23,327 bases of DNA from Lachnospiraceae bacterium (GCA_017464045.1 JAFUEG010000280.1:1-23327), one strand, 5' to 3'; numbered from the stretch's first letter, positions 7,383-15,670 are shown. Notes: a model not told the origin generated them from the letters alone. Translations and numbers: made by a program.

Positions 7383-8418
7383 CTTTTCTATAATCCCCCT
7401 CATCAAAAATTTCATGTGCATCCAATGGTGAAAAGATGTTTCCGGAATCAGGCAGATATTTCTTTCTAAAAGAAAGATTATGAGCACTTAAACATATTGG
7501 ACTATATTCACCAAAATATTTGATTGAAAAACCATAATCCAGTATATCCTTCAACGGCTGTTCTTTTATATTTCCAATTTTAATATTTATATATGGACAT
7601 ACAAGAACATCTCCCAAAGGTGTAATATATGTTCTGTTTACCGTCCAACACCCGGACACTCTTTCTCGCTTAGTGTCATACATATCCCATGTATCAAAAC
7701 AGCAATCATATTTCTTTCTGATATCTGCAAGAATCCTCATATCTTCCGCATCCATGATATTATCTTTCCATGCCCCAAAAGGCATGGCCATCATGAAATA
7801 AGTTGTGTATCCCTTACTTTTAGCATAATCAAGACAAGCATATAAATCAGGGTCCTTAGAATTATGATGTCCAAATATCAAATTAGGCCACGCTGCCATA
7901 CCCGCTGCGTTTACATAATCCAGTGCCTCCAATGCTCTTTTATGAGCATCTTTTACGCCTCCACGCTCCTTATTATGCTTTTCTTCGTCCATTCCCGAAA
8001 GTGAAATTCCTACACAATCAATCCCCTTTTCTGCCAACTTTTTCGCCATATCCTCTGTCATAAGATAACCATTTGATATAATAATCATTTGAAATCTCTC
8101 AGCTCCAAAGGCATCAATCAGTTTATATAATTTATCAGGCGCAACAAGCAATTCTCCTCCGGTAAGAACTATTTCCCATATACCAATCTCGTCAGCCTGA
8201 TCTGCTAAATTTTTTATTGTATCAAAATCCAGGCAATCCTTTAAATGAGCATTCCCTTTTTCGGCAGAAAAGCAAAATTCACAGTTAAAGTTACAAATGT
8301 TATTATAGTTTAACGTAATGGCTCTTGGAATTGTTCCGACCTTATTTCCATTTTTCTTTTGTGCTTTTACAAATTTCCTAACTTTTTCAACCACTCTGGG
8401 TTTATCCATCATTGCCAT
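7369..8418 (-). CDS. Radical SAM enzyme with SPASM/Twitch-like C-terminal cysteines
   Basis: 349 residues. The iron-sulfur motif is CNFNCEFC, giving Cys42, Cys46 and Cys49 (CX3CX2C), followed by LTGGELL (the GGE motif), ISNGYL and a TIM-barrel core. Further cysteines in SGCWTVNRTYITPLGDVLVCPYI and SPICLS resemble the auxiliary-cluster region of SPASM/Twitch proteins. The ATG at 8418 follows GGAGG by eight bases. It lies between a FabZ-like gene and a FabG-like gene in the flagellin-glycan operon. Relatives make radical-based epimerisations, dehydrogenations and peptide modifications; the substrate here may be a sugar, an acyl-ACP or a protein. Not assignable to a known activity. Confidence 0.85.
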   Translation of the reverse strand: MAMMDKPRVVEKVRKFVKAQKKNGNKVGTIPRAITLNYNNICNFNCEFCFSAEKGNAHLKDCLDFDTIKNLADQADEIGIWEIVLTGGELLVAPDKLYKLIDAFGAERFQMIIISNGYLMTEDMAKKLAEKGIDCVGISLSGMDEEKHNKERGGVKDAHKRALEALDYVNAAGMAAWPNLIFGHHNSKDPDLYACLDYAKSKGYTTYFMMAMPFGAWKDNIMDAEDMRILADIRKKYDCCFDTWDMYDTKRERVSGCWTVNRTYITPLGDVLVCPYINIKIGNIKEQPLKDILDYGFSIKYFGEYSPICLSAHNLSFRKKYLPDSGNIFSPLDAHEIFDEGDYRKDVNE

Positions 8419-8437
8419 ATGCTAATCCTCCATGTAA

Positions 8438-8929
8438 TCAGTCTTCTTTTACTCTCATGACATCATCTAAAACTACAAGAATAAAATCGGCTTCACAACA
8501 TATTTCTTCATTAACCGTAATTTCACCATGCATAAACCCAAGCCCTCTTCTAAATCTGTTAACCTTTACGGCGATTCTAATTCTTTCTCCGGGTCTTATA
8601 TGTTTTTTATAATTCACATTGCTTATATGGGATATATTGGTAGTTTTGTCCTTATTTCCGTCTATAGATTTAATAATAAGAGCTGCAGAATTAAACATAC
8701 TTTCAAGCTGAAGAACTCCGGGCATCATAGGATTACCCGGAAAATGGCATGGAAAATACCACTCATCCTCCGTGAGTGTCTTTTCACTATACACCTCTTC
8801 CCCAGGCTTAACGTATGCTTCATCAATCATCAATAACGGCGGTCTGTTTTTAACATATTCAAGAATATCATTCTTATCAAAAAAGATATACCCGTCATTT
8901 GTTTGTCTCAATTCTTTAATTTCCTCCAA
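8438..8929 (-). CDS. FabZ-like 3-hydroxyacyl-ACP dehydratase (hotdog fold)
   Basis: About 163 residues, slightly longer than FabZ (about 140-150). The diagnostic block CHFPGNPMMPGVLQLE holds the catalytic pair His62 and Glu76 of the FabA/FabZ hotdog family, followed by a typical long strand region. These enzymes dehydrate 3-hydroxyacyl chains bound to acyl carrier protein, and some related proteins only bind or process special acyl groups. It starts directly downstream of a dedicated acyl carrier protein gene, which points to acyl-ACP chemistry. The start is uncertain: TTG at 8929 begins 12 bases after the previous stop, while a second in-frame TTG at 8911 has GGAGG about 11 bases upstream and would shorten the protein by six residues. 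Confidence 0.85.
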   Translation of the reverse strand: MEEIKELRQTNDGYIFFDKNDILEYVKNRPPLLMIDEAYVKPGEEVYSEKTLTEDEWYFPCHFPGNPMMPGVLQLESMFNSAALIIKSIDGNKDKTTNISHISNVNYKKHIRPGERIRIAVKVNRFRRGLGFMHGEITVNEEICCEADFILVVLDDVMRVKED

Positions 8930-8941
8930 TTACTGATATTA

Positions 8942-9178
8942 TTACATTTCGATGTCATATTTTTTGAGAATTTCTTTACCCTTCTCATATCCTGAGAATG
9001 CAATTACATCATCGGTTTCCAGTTCAATATCAAATGAATCCTCAATTTCACCTATCAGATTCATATGTCCAACCGAATCCCATGCTGATACACCTTGATA
9101 CTTTAATCCATCAAGCTGATCATCCTCAATTTCTAAAATCTCCTTAAAAATGTTTGCGTATTTTTCTTCGTTTGACAT
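8942..9178 (-). CDS. Acyl carrier protein
   Basis: 78 residues from the ATG at 9178, which follows AAAAAGGAGGAAAAT; the longer open frame from 9211 overlaps the end of pseH and is unlikely. The four-helix acyl carrier protein pattern is visible: acidic, with AWDSVGHMNLI where Ser35 is the expected phosphopantetheine attachment site (DSV instead of the common DSL). Length equals typical AcpP. Lying between an acyltransferase gene (pseH) and a FabZ-like dehydratase, it probably carries a dedicated acyl group for amino-sugar acylation rather than serving bulk fatty acid synthesis. No holo-ACP synthase or ketosynthase is seen in the window, so housekeeping enzymes or genes outside it would have to help. 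Confidence 0.88.
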   Translation of the reverse strand: MSNEEKYANIFKEILEIEDDQLDGLKYQGVSAWDSVGHMNLIGEIEDSFDIELETDDVIAFSGYEKGKEILKKYDIEM

Positions 9179-9200
9179 ATTTTCCTCCTTTTTAATAAAA

Positions 9201-9752
9201 TTATTTTTCAATATCTATCCTTTTAAAAAATACTTTCGATAATATATCTTTCCATTCATCGGCTAAAATACTAAAAATATGCATATCATAGTATTCGTCA
9301 CCTTTTTTTACCGCCTGTCTTAATACTCCCTCTTTTGTTGCTCCAAATTTATGCATCCATTTTAATTGTCCAATGTTGTGATGCAATATTTCAACTGATA
9401 TTCTATTAACTTTTACTTCTTCCATCGCATACGCAAAAAGATTCATATTCATATTGATAATATTCTCCAAAGAACGGCAATCCTTCTCTGCTATGTATGC
9501 TCCGGTATGTATTATACTATTATCCTTATCCCAATTTACCAGACTTACCAAACCACAAGCCTTTCCGTCAGATTCAACTATCCAATAAAATGTATCATCC
9601 TCTTTACATATCTTTTCATACCATTTTCTCTGCCCTTCAATTGTAAGCTTTGGGTCAGTATTCATATACATAGTAATATCAGGTCTCATCCTCCAATTCA
9701 TGATTAATTCCAAATCATCTTCTCTGATTTTTCTAAACCTCATATCTCCCAT
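9201..9752 (-). CDS. pseH: UDP-4-amino-4,6-dideoxy-N-acetyl-beta-L-altrosamine N-acetyltransferase (PseH)
   Basis: 183 residues from the ATG at 9752, with GGGGAGAAG just upstream; a GTG at 9767 would add five residues. A GNAT-fold acyltransferase of the RimJ/RimL-like type: MRFRKIREDDLELIMNWR at the start, GLVSLVNWD in the middle, and a C-terminal acyl-CoA region ending with KKGDEYYDMHIFSIL. In the pse pathway PseH acylates the 4-amino group made by PseC, usually from acetyl-CoA. It follows pseI by 21 bases and precedes an acyl carrier protein gene by 22 bases, so a non-acetyl donor is possible. The assignment rests on fold plus position in a complete pse set. Confidence 0.85.
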   Translation of the reverse strand: MGDMRFRKIREDDLELIMNWRMRPDITMYMNTDPKLTIEGQRKWYEKICKEDDTFYWIVESDGKACGLVSLVNWDKDNSIIHTGAYIAEKDCRSLENIINMNMNLFAYAMEEVKVNRISVEILHHNIGQLKWMHKFGATKEGVLRQAVKKGDEYYDMHIFSILADEWKDILSKVFFKRIDIEK

Positions 9753-9773
9753 ACTTCTTCTCCCCACAACACT

Positions 9774-10805
9774 TTAAATTATTTCTATATCATCAATCGG
9801 TTCTCCAAATAAGTAATTTTTCTTTGCCTTATTTCCAAGAATAGTTTTCATATATTTTGGTTTTATACCTATAGCCGGACGGATACTTCTTACATTTTCT
9901 TCGGTGAATAACTCACCTTCCTTTATATCCTTCACCGCAACCAGTGATCGTCTTCCATTCAAACCGCTTTTTTCATTTTCGGTAAGTTCATATGTCGGTA
10001 AACCTATAGCTTTTGATGCATTATGTACATCTTCAACCATACGGGCAAATTCGTCTATTTCCATCGAAAATCCTGCATCAGCACTTTCCATGTCACGACT
10101 CAGACATACATGTTTTTCTATGACTTTCGCACCATATCCAACAGCAAGAACAGGTGCAACAGAGCCAAATGAGTGATCCGACAGACCAATTACTTTTTTA
10201 AATCGTTCTCTCATATCCGGAATAACCGACAGGTTTAAATCCTCGTATTTAGCAGGATACTGACTACAGCACTTCAATAAAATAATATCCTCATTTCCAT
10301 GTTTATGGCATGCTTCGATAGCTTCGGTTATTTCTTCAATACTTCCCATTCCGCAGGACATAATTATAGGTTTTTTCTTTTCTGCAATATATTCAATCAA
10401 CGGAATATCAACCAATTCAAAAGACGCAACCTTATAAAACTCAACATCAAGTCCTTCGAGGAAATCAACTGCACTTTTATCGAAAGGAGTAGACAAAAAG
10501 TCTATCCCTAGAGATACACATTTATCCCTTAGTTTATCTTGCCACTCCCAAGGGGTGTATGCCTCCTTGTAAAGTTCATAGAAAGTATATCCATCCCATA
10601 GTCCGCCTTTTATACGATACGGCTCCTTATCACAATTAATGGTAAGTGTATCTGCTGTATAAGTCTGTATCTTAACACAATCTGCACCTGCAGCAGCCGC
10701 TTCTTCTATAATTTTATAAGCATTTTCTATTTTTCCTGCATGATTAGCTGACATTTCCGCAATTACGTACACATCATTTTTTATTTTTTCATGAAGACTT
10801 ATCAT
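9774..10805 (-). CDS. pseI: Pseudaminic acid synthase (PseI, NeuB family)
   Basis: 343 residues, the normal length. PseI condenses phosphoenolpyruvate with the free 2,4-diacetamido-2,4,6-trideoxy-altrose to give pseudaminic acid. The barrel domain has VYVIAEMSANHAGK (Glu17, His22), AGADCVKIQTYTADTLT, LSDHSFGS and EKHVCLSRDMESADAGFSM, where the histidine is a likely metal ligand. A C-terminal SAF/antifreeze-like domain begins about residue 282 (NGRRSLVAVKDIKEGE). The AEMSANH and QTYTADT wording fits pseudaminic rather than N-acetylneuraminic acid synthases. The ATG at 10805 follows AGGAGAAAAAG. It lies 56 bases after pseF. Confidence 0.93.
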   Translation of the reverse strand: MISLHEKIKNDVYVIAEMSANHAGKIENAYKIIEEAAAAGADCVKIQTYTADTLTINCDKEPYRIKGGLWDGYTFYELYKEAYTPWEWQDKLRDKCVSLGIDFLSTPFDKSAVDFLEGLDVEFYKVASFELVDIPLIEYIAEKKKPIIMSCGMGSIEEITEAIEACHKHGNEDIILLKCCSQYPAKYEDLNLSVIPDMRERFKKVIGLSDHSFGSVAPVLAVGYGAKVIEKHVCLSRDMESADAGFSMEIDEFARMVEDVHNASKAIGLPTYELTENEKSGLNGRRSLVAVKDIKEGELFTEENVRSIRPAIGIKPKYMKTILGNKAKKNYLFGEPIDDIEII

Positions 10806-10861
10806 AAGCTTTTTCTCCTGACATAATATAATATTATTTTAACATTAAATTACGAAGCTCA

Positions 10862-11536
10862 CTATCTATTCATCATGGAAAATTTCATTTCTGCTATTTT
10901 CCAATCCTCTTCTGTATCAATATCCTGAACTTCCGATTCCGGCATTATAAAAGGACAAATCCTTCCCTCTCCCGTTTCTTCCAATACCTTAGGACTCATA
11001 ATATAAAACTGTCCACAGTCATGATATAACGGCTCCATATCCTGAGATCTTCTTTTTGCATTTTCAGGATGCAAAAAAACCAAACTATCATTTCTGATAG
11101 CAAATGCTCTTTGTGGAGGAAATGAGAATTTCACAACAGGAATAACCTCATATACATCATCTTTTAACATCTCCATGGAGTTTATTAACTTTTCCGAAGT
11201 AATAAACGGCGCTGTAGGATATATACATGCAATTTTGTCAAATGTTTTTCCTCTTTTTTGATATTCTTTCATCACTTCTTTCAAGACATCAATTGTAGTT
11301 GCAAAATCACCGCTTGTCTTTTCACTCCTATAAAAAGGTACATTAGCTCCATAAGATTTCGCTATTTCAGCTATCTCCTCACTATCTGTTGAGACCATAA
11401 CTTCATCAAACATCTCACTTTTTAGTGCTGCTTCAATACTATAAGCTATAATAGGTTTTCCGCAAAATTCCTTTATATTTTTCTTTGGGATTCGTTTAGA
11501 ACCACCCCTTGCTGTTATAATTGCTATTGCCGACAT
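10862..11536 (-). CDS. pseF: Pseudaminic acid cytidylyltransferase (PseF)
   Basis: 224 residues from the ATG at 11536, which has AAAGGAGATAAA directly upstream; a longer frame from 11575 would overlap the end of pseC. PseF activates pseudaminic acid with CTP to CMP-pseudaminic acid, the donor for Maf. The nucleotidyltransferase signature AIITARGGSKRIPKKNIK (residues 5-22) is followed by GKPIIAYSIEAA, VSTDSEEIAE, IYPTAPF and, towards the C-terminus, LYHDCGQFY, as in CMP-pseudaminic and CMP-sialic acid synthetases. It is 16 bases after pseC. High confidence in family and role because the full pse set is present. Confidence 0.93.
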   Translation of the reverse strand: MSAIAIITARGGSKRIPKKNIKEFCGKPIIAYSIEAALKSEMFDEVMVSTDSEEIAEIAKSYGANVPFYRSEKTSGDFATTIDVLKEVMKEYQKRGKTFDKIACIYPTAPFITSEKLINSMEMLKDDVYEVIPVVKFSFPPQRAFAIRNDSLVFLHPENAKRRSQDMEPLYHDCGQFYIMSPKVLEETGEGRICPFIMPESEVQDIDTEEDWKIAEMKFSMMNR

Positions 11537-11552
11537 TTTATCTCCTTTAAAA

Positions 11553-12752
11553 TTAATCTGCTTTGTAAAAATCAATTATTTTTTTCACTGCTTTAATGAC
11601 ATCATCCACATCACTATCCGACATTTTAGGATATAGTGGAATACTAACAATTTCTTCATATAAGCTCTCAGCATTTGGGCATATACCTTTTTTATATCCC
11701 AGTCTTTGATAATATGGAAAATAATACACCGGAATATAATGTACCTGGCATCCTATGTTTTCAGCCTGAAGCGCGTTAAAGAATTCTGCCCTGCTGCATT
11801 TTAATTTATCCAAACATAGTCTCACTATATAAAGATGCCTGCATGTATCTGATTCAGATATTTCTTTTTGAACAATTATCTCAGCCGTATCCGCAAATGC
11901 TGCATTATATTTTTTCACTATCTCTTTTCTTCTACGTTTAAAAGTGTCAAGTTTATCCAACTGACTTATGAGAAGTGCGGATTGAAAATCCGTCATCCTA
12001 TAGTTATAACCCAAAGAGACTTCTTCATAATACCATGGTTCTTCAGGATTATTATATTCCATCATGGCCGACTCTCTTGTTATACCATGTGCATGTGCAA
12101 GAACCAACCTATCATAATATTCTTTATTATTTGTAAGAATCGCTCCACCTTCACCGCTGGTAATAGTTTTTACCGGATGAAAGCTAAAGCAAGTCATATC
12201 AGCCAGATTCCCCACATATTTGTCATTGTATTTTGTTCCTATAGCATGAGCCGCATCTTCAATAAATATAAGATTGTATTCATCACAAATTTCTCTGATT
12301 TCTCTGTGACACACTGCCTGTCCGGTAAAATCAACCGCAATTATCGCCTTAGTCTTATCTGTTATCCTGTCTCTTATACTTTGAGGGGAAATATTGTAAG
12401 TTTCAGGATCAATATCAGCAAATACAGGTGTTCCTCCACAATAAAGTACACAATTTGCACTGGCAGCAAAAGTAATAGGAGTGGTAATAACCTCATCTCC
12501 TTCACCTATACCCGCCGCAATGCATGCACAATGAAGAGCTGCCGTACCATTACTTACAGCAACGGCATAATCCGCTCCTGTATAAGCACATAATTTGTCT
12601 TCAAGCTCTTTTATCTTAGGGCCGCAAGTCAAATAATCGCTTTTTAAAACCTCAGCCACAGCCTCTATGTCCTTATCATCTATCCATTGTTTTCCATATC
12701 CTATTTTGTTTTTTCTTACAGGACTTCCGCCATATAATGCTAATTGTTCCAT
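11553..12752 (-). CDS. pseC: UDP-4-amino-4,6-dideoxy-N-acetyl-beta-L-altrosamine transaminase (PseC)
   Basis: 399 residues, a DegT/DnrJ/EryC1-type pyridoxal-phosphate aminotransferase. PseC converts the 4-keto sugar nucleotide from PseB to the 4-amino sugar. Key features: SNGTAALH near 67-74, ITTPITFAASAN, FIEDAAHAIG near 163-172, and SFHPVKTITSGEGG in which Lys195 is the expected cofactor lysine. The N-terminal LALYGGSPVRKNKIGYG resembles the short leader seen in many DegT proteins. The ATG at 12752 follows AGGGGAATAAT and lies 16 bases after pseB. The HPVKTITSGEGG wording and adjacency to pseB make the PseC call firm. Confidence 0.93.
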   Translation of the reverse strand: MEQLALYGGSPVRKNKIGYGKQWIDDKDIEAVAEVLKSDYLTCGPKIKELEDKLCAYTGADYAVAVSNGTAALHCACIAAGIGEGDEVITTPITFAASANCVLYCGGTPVFADIDPETYNISPQSIRDRITDKTKAIIAVDFTGQAVCHREIREICDEYNLIFIEDAAHAIGTKYNDKYVGNLADMTCFSFHPVKTITSGEGGAILTNNKEYYDRLVLAHAHGITRESAMMEYNNPEEPWYYEEVSLGYNYRMTDFQSALLISQLDKLDTFKRRRKEIVKKYNAAFADTAEIIVQKEISESDTCRHLYIVRLCLDKLKCSRAEFFNALQAENIGCQVHYIPVYYFPYYQRLGYKKGICPNAESLYEEIVSIPLYPKMSDSDVDDVIKAVKKIIDFYKAD

Positions 12753-12768
12753 ATTATTCCCCTGCAGT

Positions 12769-13764
12769 TTACATATGCTTTAATGCCTCTTTTAGGCCTT
12801 CTACATCCAGCCACTCGGTATTATTTCCCGACGTATATTCAAATCCTTCAGGTACCTTTTTCCCACCAGGTAAAACATCTCTGTCAAGGCGAGCCCATGA
12901 ATAATGTGGATATATGATAAAATGTTTATCATACTCATATGTAGTCCACGAGTCGTCCTTTGTAACCATTATTTCATGAAGTTTCTCTCCTTCACGTATG
13001 CCAAATTCATCTATCTCACAATCCGGTAACATCGCTTTAGCCAAATCTCCTATATGAAATGATGGTATCTTGGATATATAAGTTTCGCCGCCCTTTGATT
13101 CTTCAAGAGCTTTAAACACAAGCTCAACACCTTGTTCAAGAGTTATCCAGAATCTGGTCATACGCATGTCGGTCACTCCTAAGGTTTTTCCACCGTTATC
13201 AATGATTTTTTTCCAAATTGGTATAACAGAGCCTCTACTTCCGGCAACATTTCCATATCTTACAACAGAAAATACTGTTTTATAGTTTTCACCTCTATAA
13301 GCATTTGCTGCTATAAAAAGCTTATCTGATACAAGCTTAGTACCGCCATAAAGATTTATAGGATTAACAGCCTTATCTGTAGATAGAGCAACAACCTTTT
13401 TAACTCCACAGTCAAGTGCTGCATCTATAACATTTTGTGCTCCATGTATATTTGTTTTTATAGCCTCAAAAGGATTGTACTCACATGTAGGGACCTGCTT
13501 CATTGCAGCCGCATGTATTACATAGTCAACACCGGCAAAAGCCCTATATATTCTTTCTTTGTCCCTTACATCTCCGATAAAAAATCTTACCTTAGACATA
13601 TCCACTTTATCTGAATATTCTGTCTTCATTACACTCTGTTTATACTCATCACGTGAATATATAATGACTTTTTTAGGATTGTATCTTTCAAAAATCATCT
13701 CAAGAAATTTTTTTCCAAAAGAGCCCGTTCCACCGGTAATTAAAACTGTTTTATCGTTAAGCAT
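12769..13764 (-). CDS. pseB: UDP-N-acetylglucosamine 4,6-dehydratase (inverting), PseB
   Basis: 331 residues, the usual length. PseB starts the pathway by dehydrating UDP-GlcNAc at C4/C6 with inversion at C5. Features: nucleotide motif TGGTGSFG at 10-17, IYSRDE, GDVRDKE, AAAMKQVPTCEYNPFEAIKTN with the active-site Met-Lys, and STDKAVNPINLYGGTK with Asp130, Lys131, Tyr139 and Lys143, characteristic of the inverting class. RYGNVAGSRGSVIP follows. The ATG at 13764 has GGGAG upstream. It is the first pse gene of the run and lies 51 bases after the Maf gene. Confidence 0.95.
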   Translation of the reverse strand: MLNDKTVLITGGTGSFGKKFLEMIFERYNPKKVIIYSRDEYKQSVMKTEYSDKVDMSKVRFFIGDVRDKERIYRAFAGVDYVIHAAAMKQVPTCEYNPFEAIKTNIHGAQNVIDAALDCGVKKVVALSTDKAVNPINLYGGTKLVSDKLFIAANAYRGENYKTVFSVVRYGNVAGSRGSVIPIWKKIIDNGGKTLGVTDMRMTRFWITLEQGVELVFKALEESKGGETYISKIPSFHIGDLAKAMLPDCEIDEFGIREGEKLHEIMVTKDDSWTTYEYDKHFIIYPHYSWARLDRDVLPGGKKVPEGFEYTSGNNTEWLDVEGLKEALKHM

Positions 13765-13774
13765 ATTAATCTCC

Positions 13775-13796
13775 CTTTCATTTAACTTTCATTTAA
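13775..13796 (-). repeat. Tandem 11-bp duplication upstream of pseB
   Basis: The unit CTTTCATTTAA (plus strand) occurs twice back to back, at 13775-13785 and 13786-13796, in the gap between the Maf gene and pseB. The first copy abuts the pseB ribosome binding site (GGGAG). Probably replication slippage; a translational effect is possible but not shown. Confidence 0.9.
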
Positions 13797-13815
13797 TTTT
13801 TATATATTTAAACGT

Positions 13816-15651
13816 TTATTCTTTAGTCATATCTTCATAGCACTCATCCAACATCTTTACAATATCAGATATACTTTCCGACAAACCTTTATATAGCTTT
13901 GCACTTTTATCATACATACGTATGGATTCTTCTATATGATTTTCCTTTTCTACATAAAAATCACTCATAAACTCATAATTAGAAATAGCTGAATACGCAA
14001 CAATATACGACCTTTCTTCAAGGTTTGAATATGCATCATCCACTTCTTTAATATATTTATTTATTTTCTTTAACCTGTCAACTTTAAAGTTTCTGGTTTC
14101 CAAAAGTTTTTTCCCTTCAAGGCTCATTTTGATACCTTTAAGCATCTTTTCTTTCAATTCTGACAGATTTTTTTTCATATCTAAAATTGCATCTGTTATT
14201 ATTTTTTTGTCTTCTCCTACAAACAGCCTCTTTGGTTTTGATAAAAATGCTTTTACATCAAATTCTTTTGTGCAATATGTATCGATAGCCTCCCTAAGTG
14301 TCATGATTGTAGTATGTTTTTTAAATGCTCCGCCTTCTGTGGCATCTATGATCTCAATATCTTTATTATTGTAGGCAATTCTTTCTATATCCCTTATAAA
14401 AGAGAAATAATCATTCCTTGTCAGAACATCATTGCCATATATATCTTTAACGTATCTTGTCCCTACATTTATCTCTTCTTTTACTATCTCATTTTCATCT
14501 GCATACTGTTTATTGTTTGTATATGCAAGGTCTTGCCCAATAAGGATTATCTTTTTAAAACCAAATAAAACTGCATTTGCCAATGCCTCTAATGCGACCG
14601 AGCCTCCTGCTCCCACCGCTCTTATCTCGCTATCAGCCTTTTTAAACAATTTATCCCATATAACAGAATTTGATGAGTAAAAGATATAATCTTTAGACTT
14701 CACATAATCTAATACTGCTGCATTTGAATCCATGTCAACCAAAAACGGCATGTCTGCAATTCCATCGACCATGAAATGCTTAAGGCTTTTTTCACAGTCA
14801 ACTGTTATAATCATATCAGGTATTATTCCCCTGGAGACAACTTTAGGAATTGCCGTATCAACTGAAATTATCAAGGCTTTTCCTTTTGCTTCTTTTAATA
14901 AATCAACATTTTTTTCAAGAGAGGGTCCTGCTGATACAATTATAGCCGGTATATCTTCCGGCGCCGAATCATAAAGTTCTACTGCACTTCGACATCCCGG
15001 CAAAAATTTCATATTGTCTATCTCATTCTTACACATAGCCTTACCATCTACACAAATCGTATTTATGGTTATTTCCAAATCGTAATACTTTTCCTGAAGC
15101 ATCTCCAAGAAATCGTGATATTCCTCTTCAAATACTTTCTCGTATATAGGCAGCGCAAAATATTTATTTGTCTTAATATTATTAGGAAGAACTGTCTGTG
15201 ACAGATAATTTAAAAATGTATCCTTGTTTATTTCTCCAATTACAAATCTAACCCTAGAATCTTCCAGTATATCTTTGATATCAATACTGTTTAATGCAGC
15301 CATAAAAATCGATTTCTTGGGTTCATAAACTATACACATGGATTCCTCTGTCTGCTCAAGGAACTCACGTATACAATCACAATTACTCATTCCAAATATA
15401 TATATAGCAGATACATTCGGTATGTCACATTTATCTTCCATTATTTTTTTTGCTTCATTTAACGGATTATATTTTGATGACAAATAGATTTTATTTCCCT
15501 GTTTTAAGAATGCTAATATTTTTTCCCCGTTTTTTGCCTCTTCTATCAGAACTTCTTTTTCGTCCCACTCAAAAGAATCCTCGTTAATTTGGTTATATAA
15601 CTTCTCATTATGCTTTTTTAAAGCATTTAGATTATTCTCGTACAACCCCAT
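13816..15651 (-). CDS. Motility accessory factor (Maf) family flagellin glycosyltransferase
   Basis: 611 residues with the MAF_flag10/DUF115 (MptE-like) central domain. Maf proteins are the putative transferases that move nonulosonic acid from its CMP form to flagellin Ser/Thr in the cytoplasm. Visible core: IIVSAGPSLEKNVDLL (AGPSLEKN at 241-248), SVDTAIPKVVSRGIIPD, AVGAGGSVALEALANAVLFGFKKIILIGQDLAYT (GAGGSV near 347-352, GQDLAYT 372-378), and a helical C-terminal region from about 470. The ATG at 15651 follows GGAGAAGAG. It sits between flagellin and the pse genes, which gives acceptor, transferase and donor synthesis in one stretch. Family certain; sugar specificity inferred from context. 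Confidence 0.93.
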   Translation of the reverse strand: MGLYENNLNALKKHNEKLYNQINEDSFEWDEKEVLIEEAKNGEKILAFLKQGNKIYLSSKYNPLNEAKKIMEDKCDIPNVSAIYIFGMSNCDCIREFLEQTEESMCIVYEPKKSIFMAALNSIDIKDILEDSRVRFVIGEINKDTFLNYLSQTVLPNNIKTNKYFALPIYEKVFEEEYHDFLEMLQEKYYDLEITINTICVDGKAMCKNEIDNMKFLPGCRSAVELYDSAPEDIPAIIVSAGPSLEKNVDLLKEAKGKALIISVDTAIPKVVSRGIIPDMIITVDCEKSLKHFMVDGIADMPFLVDMDSNAAVLDYVKSKDYIFYSSNSVIWDKLFKKADSEIRAVGAGGSVALEALANAVLFGFKKIILIGQDLAYTNNKQYADENEIVKEEINVGTRYVKDIYGNDVLTRNDYFSFIRDIERIAYNNKDIEIIDATEGGAFKKHTTIMTLREAIDTYCTKEFDVKAFLSKPKRLFVGEDKKIITDAILDMKKNLSELKEKMLKGIKMSLEGKKLLETRNFKVDRLKKINKYIKEVDDAYSNLEERSYIVAYSAISNYEFMSDFYVEKENHIEESIRMYDKSAKLYKGLSESISDIVKMLDECYEDMTKE

Positions 15652-15670
15652 ATCTCTTCTCCTGCATCTG

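Noticed and set aside
7383..7487. Upstream start (7487) for the SDR gene
   Set aside because: The extra 35 residues lie inside the radical SAM coding region and do not resemble an SDR N-terminus; the ATG at 7382 has a ribosome site and gives the normal family length.
11868..12593. 241-codon open frame on the plus strand opposite pseC
   Set aside because: It lies entirely antisense to a well-supported aminotransferase, has no recognisable domain, and long open antisense frames are common in AT-rich genes.
9774..13764. Legionaminic or N-acetylneuraminic acid pathway
   Set aside because: PseB shows the inverting-dehydratase signature, PseI reads AEMSANH and QTYTADT, and PseC, PseF, PseG and PseH are all present. 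No GDP-GlcNAc synthase or NeuC-type epimerase is seen.
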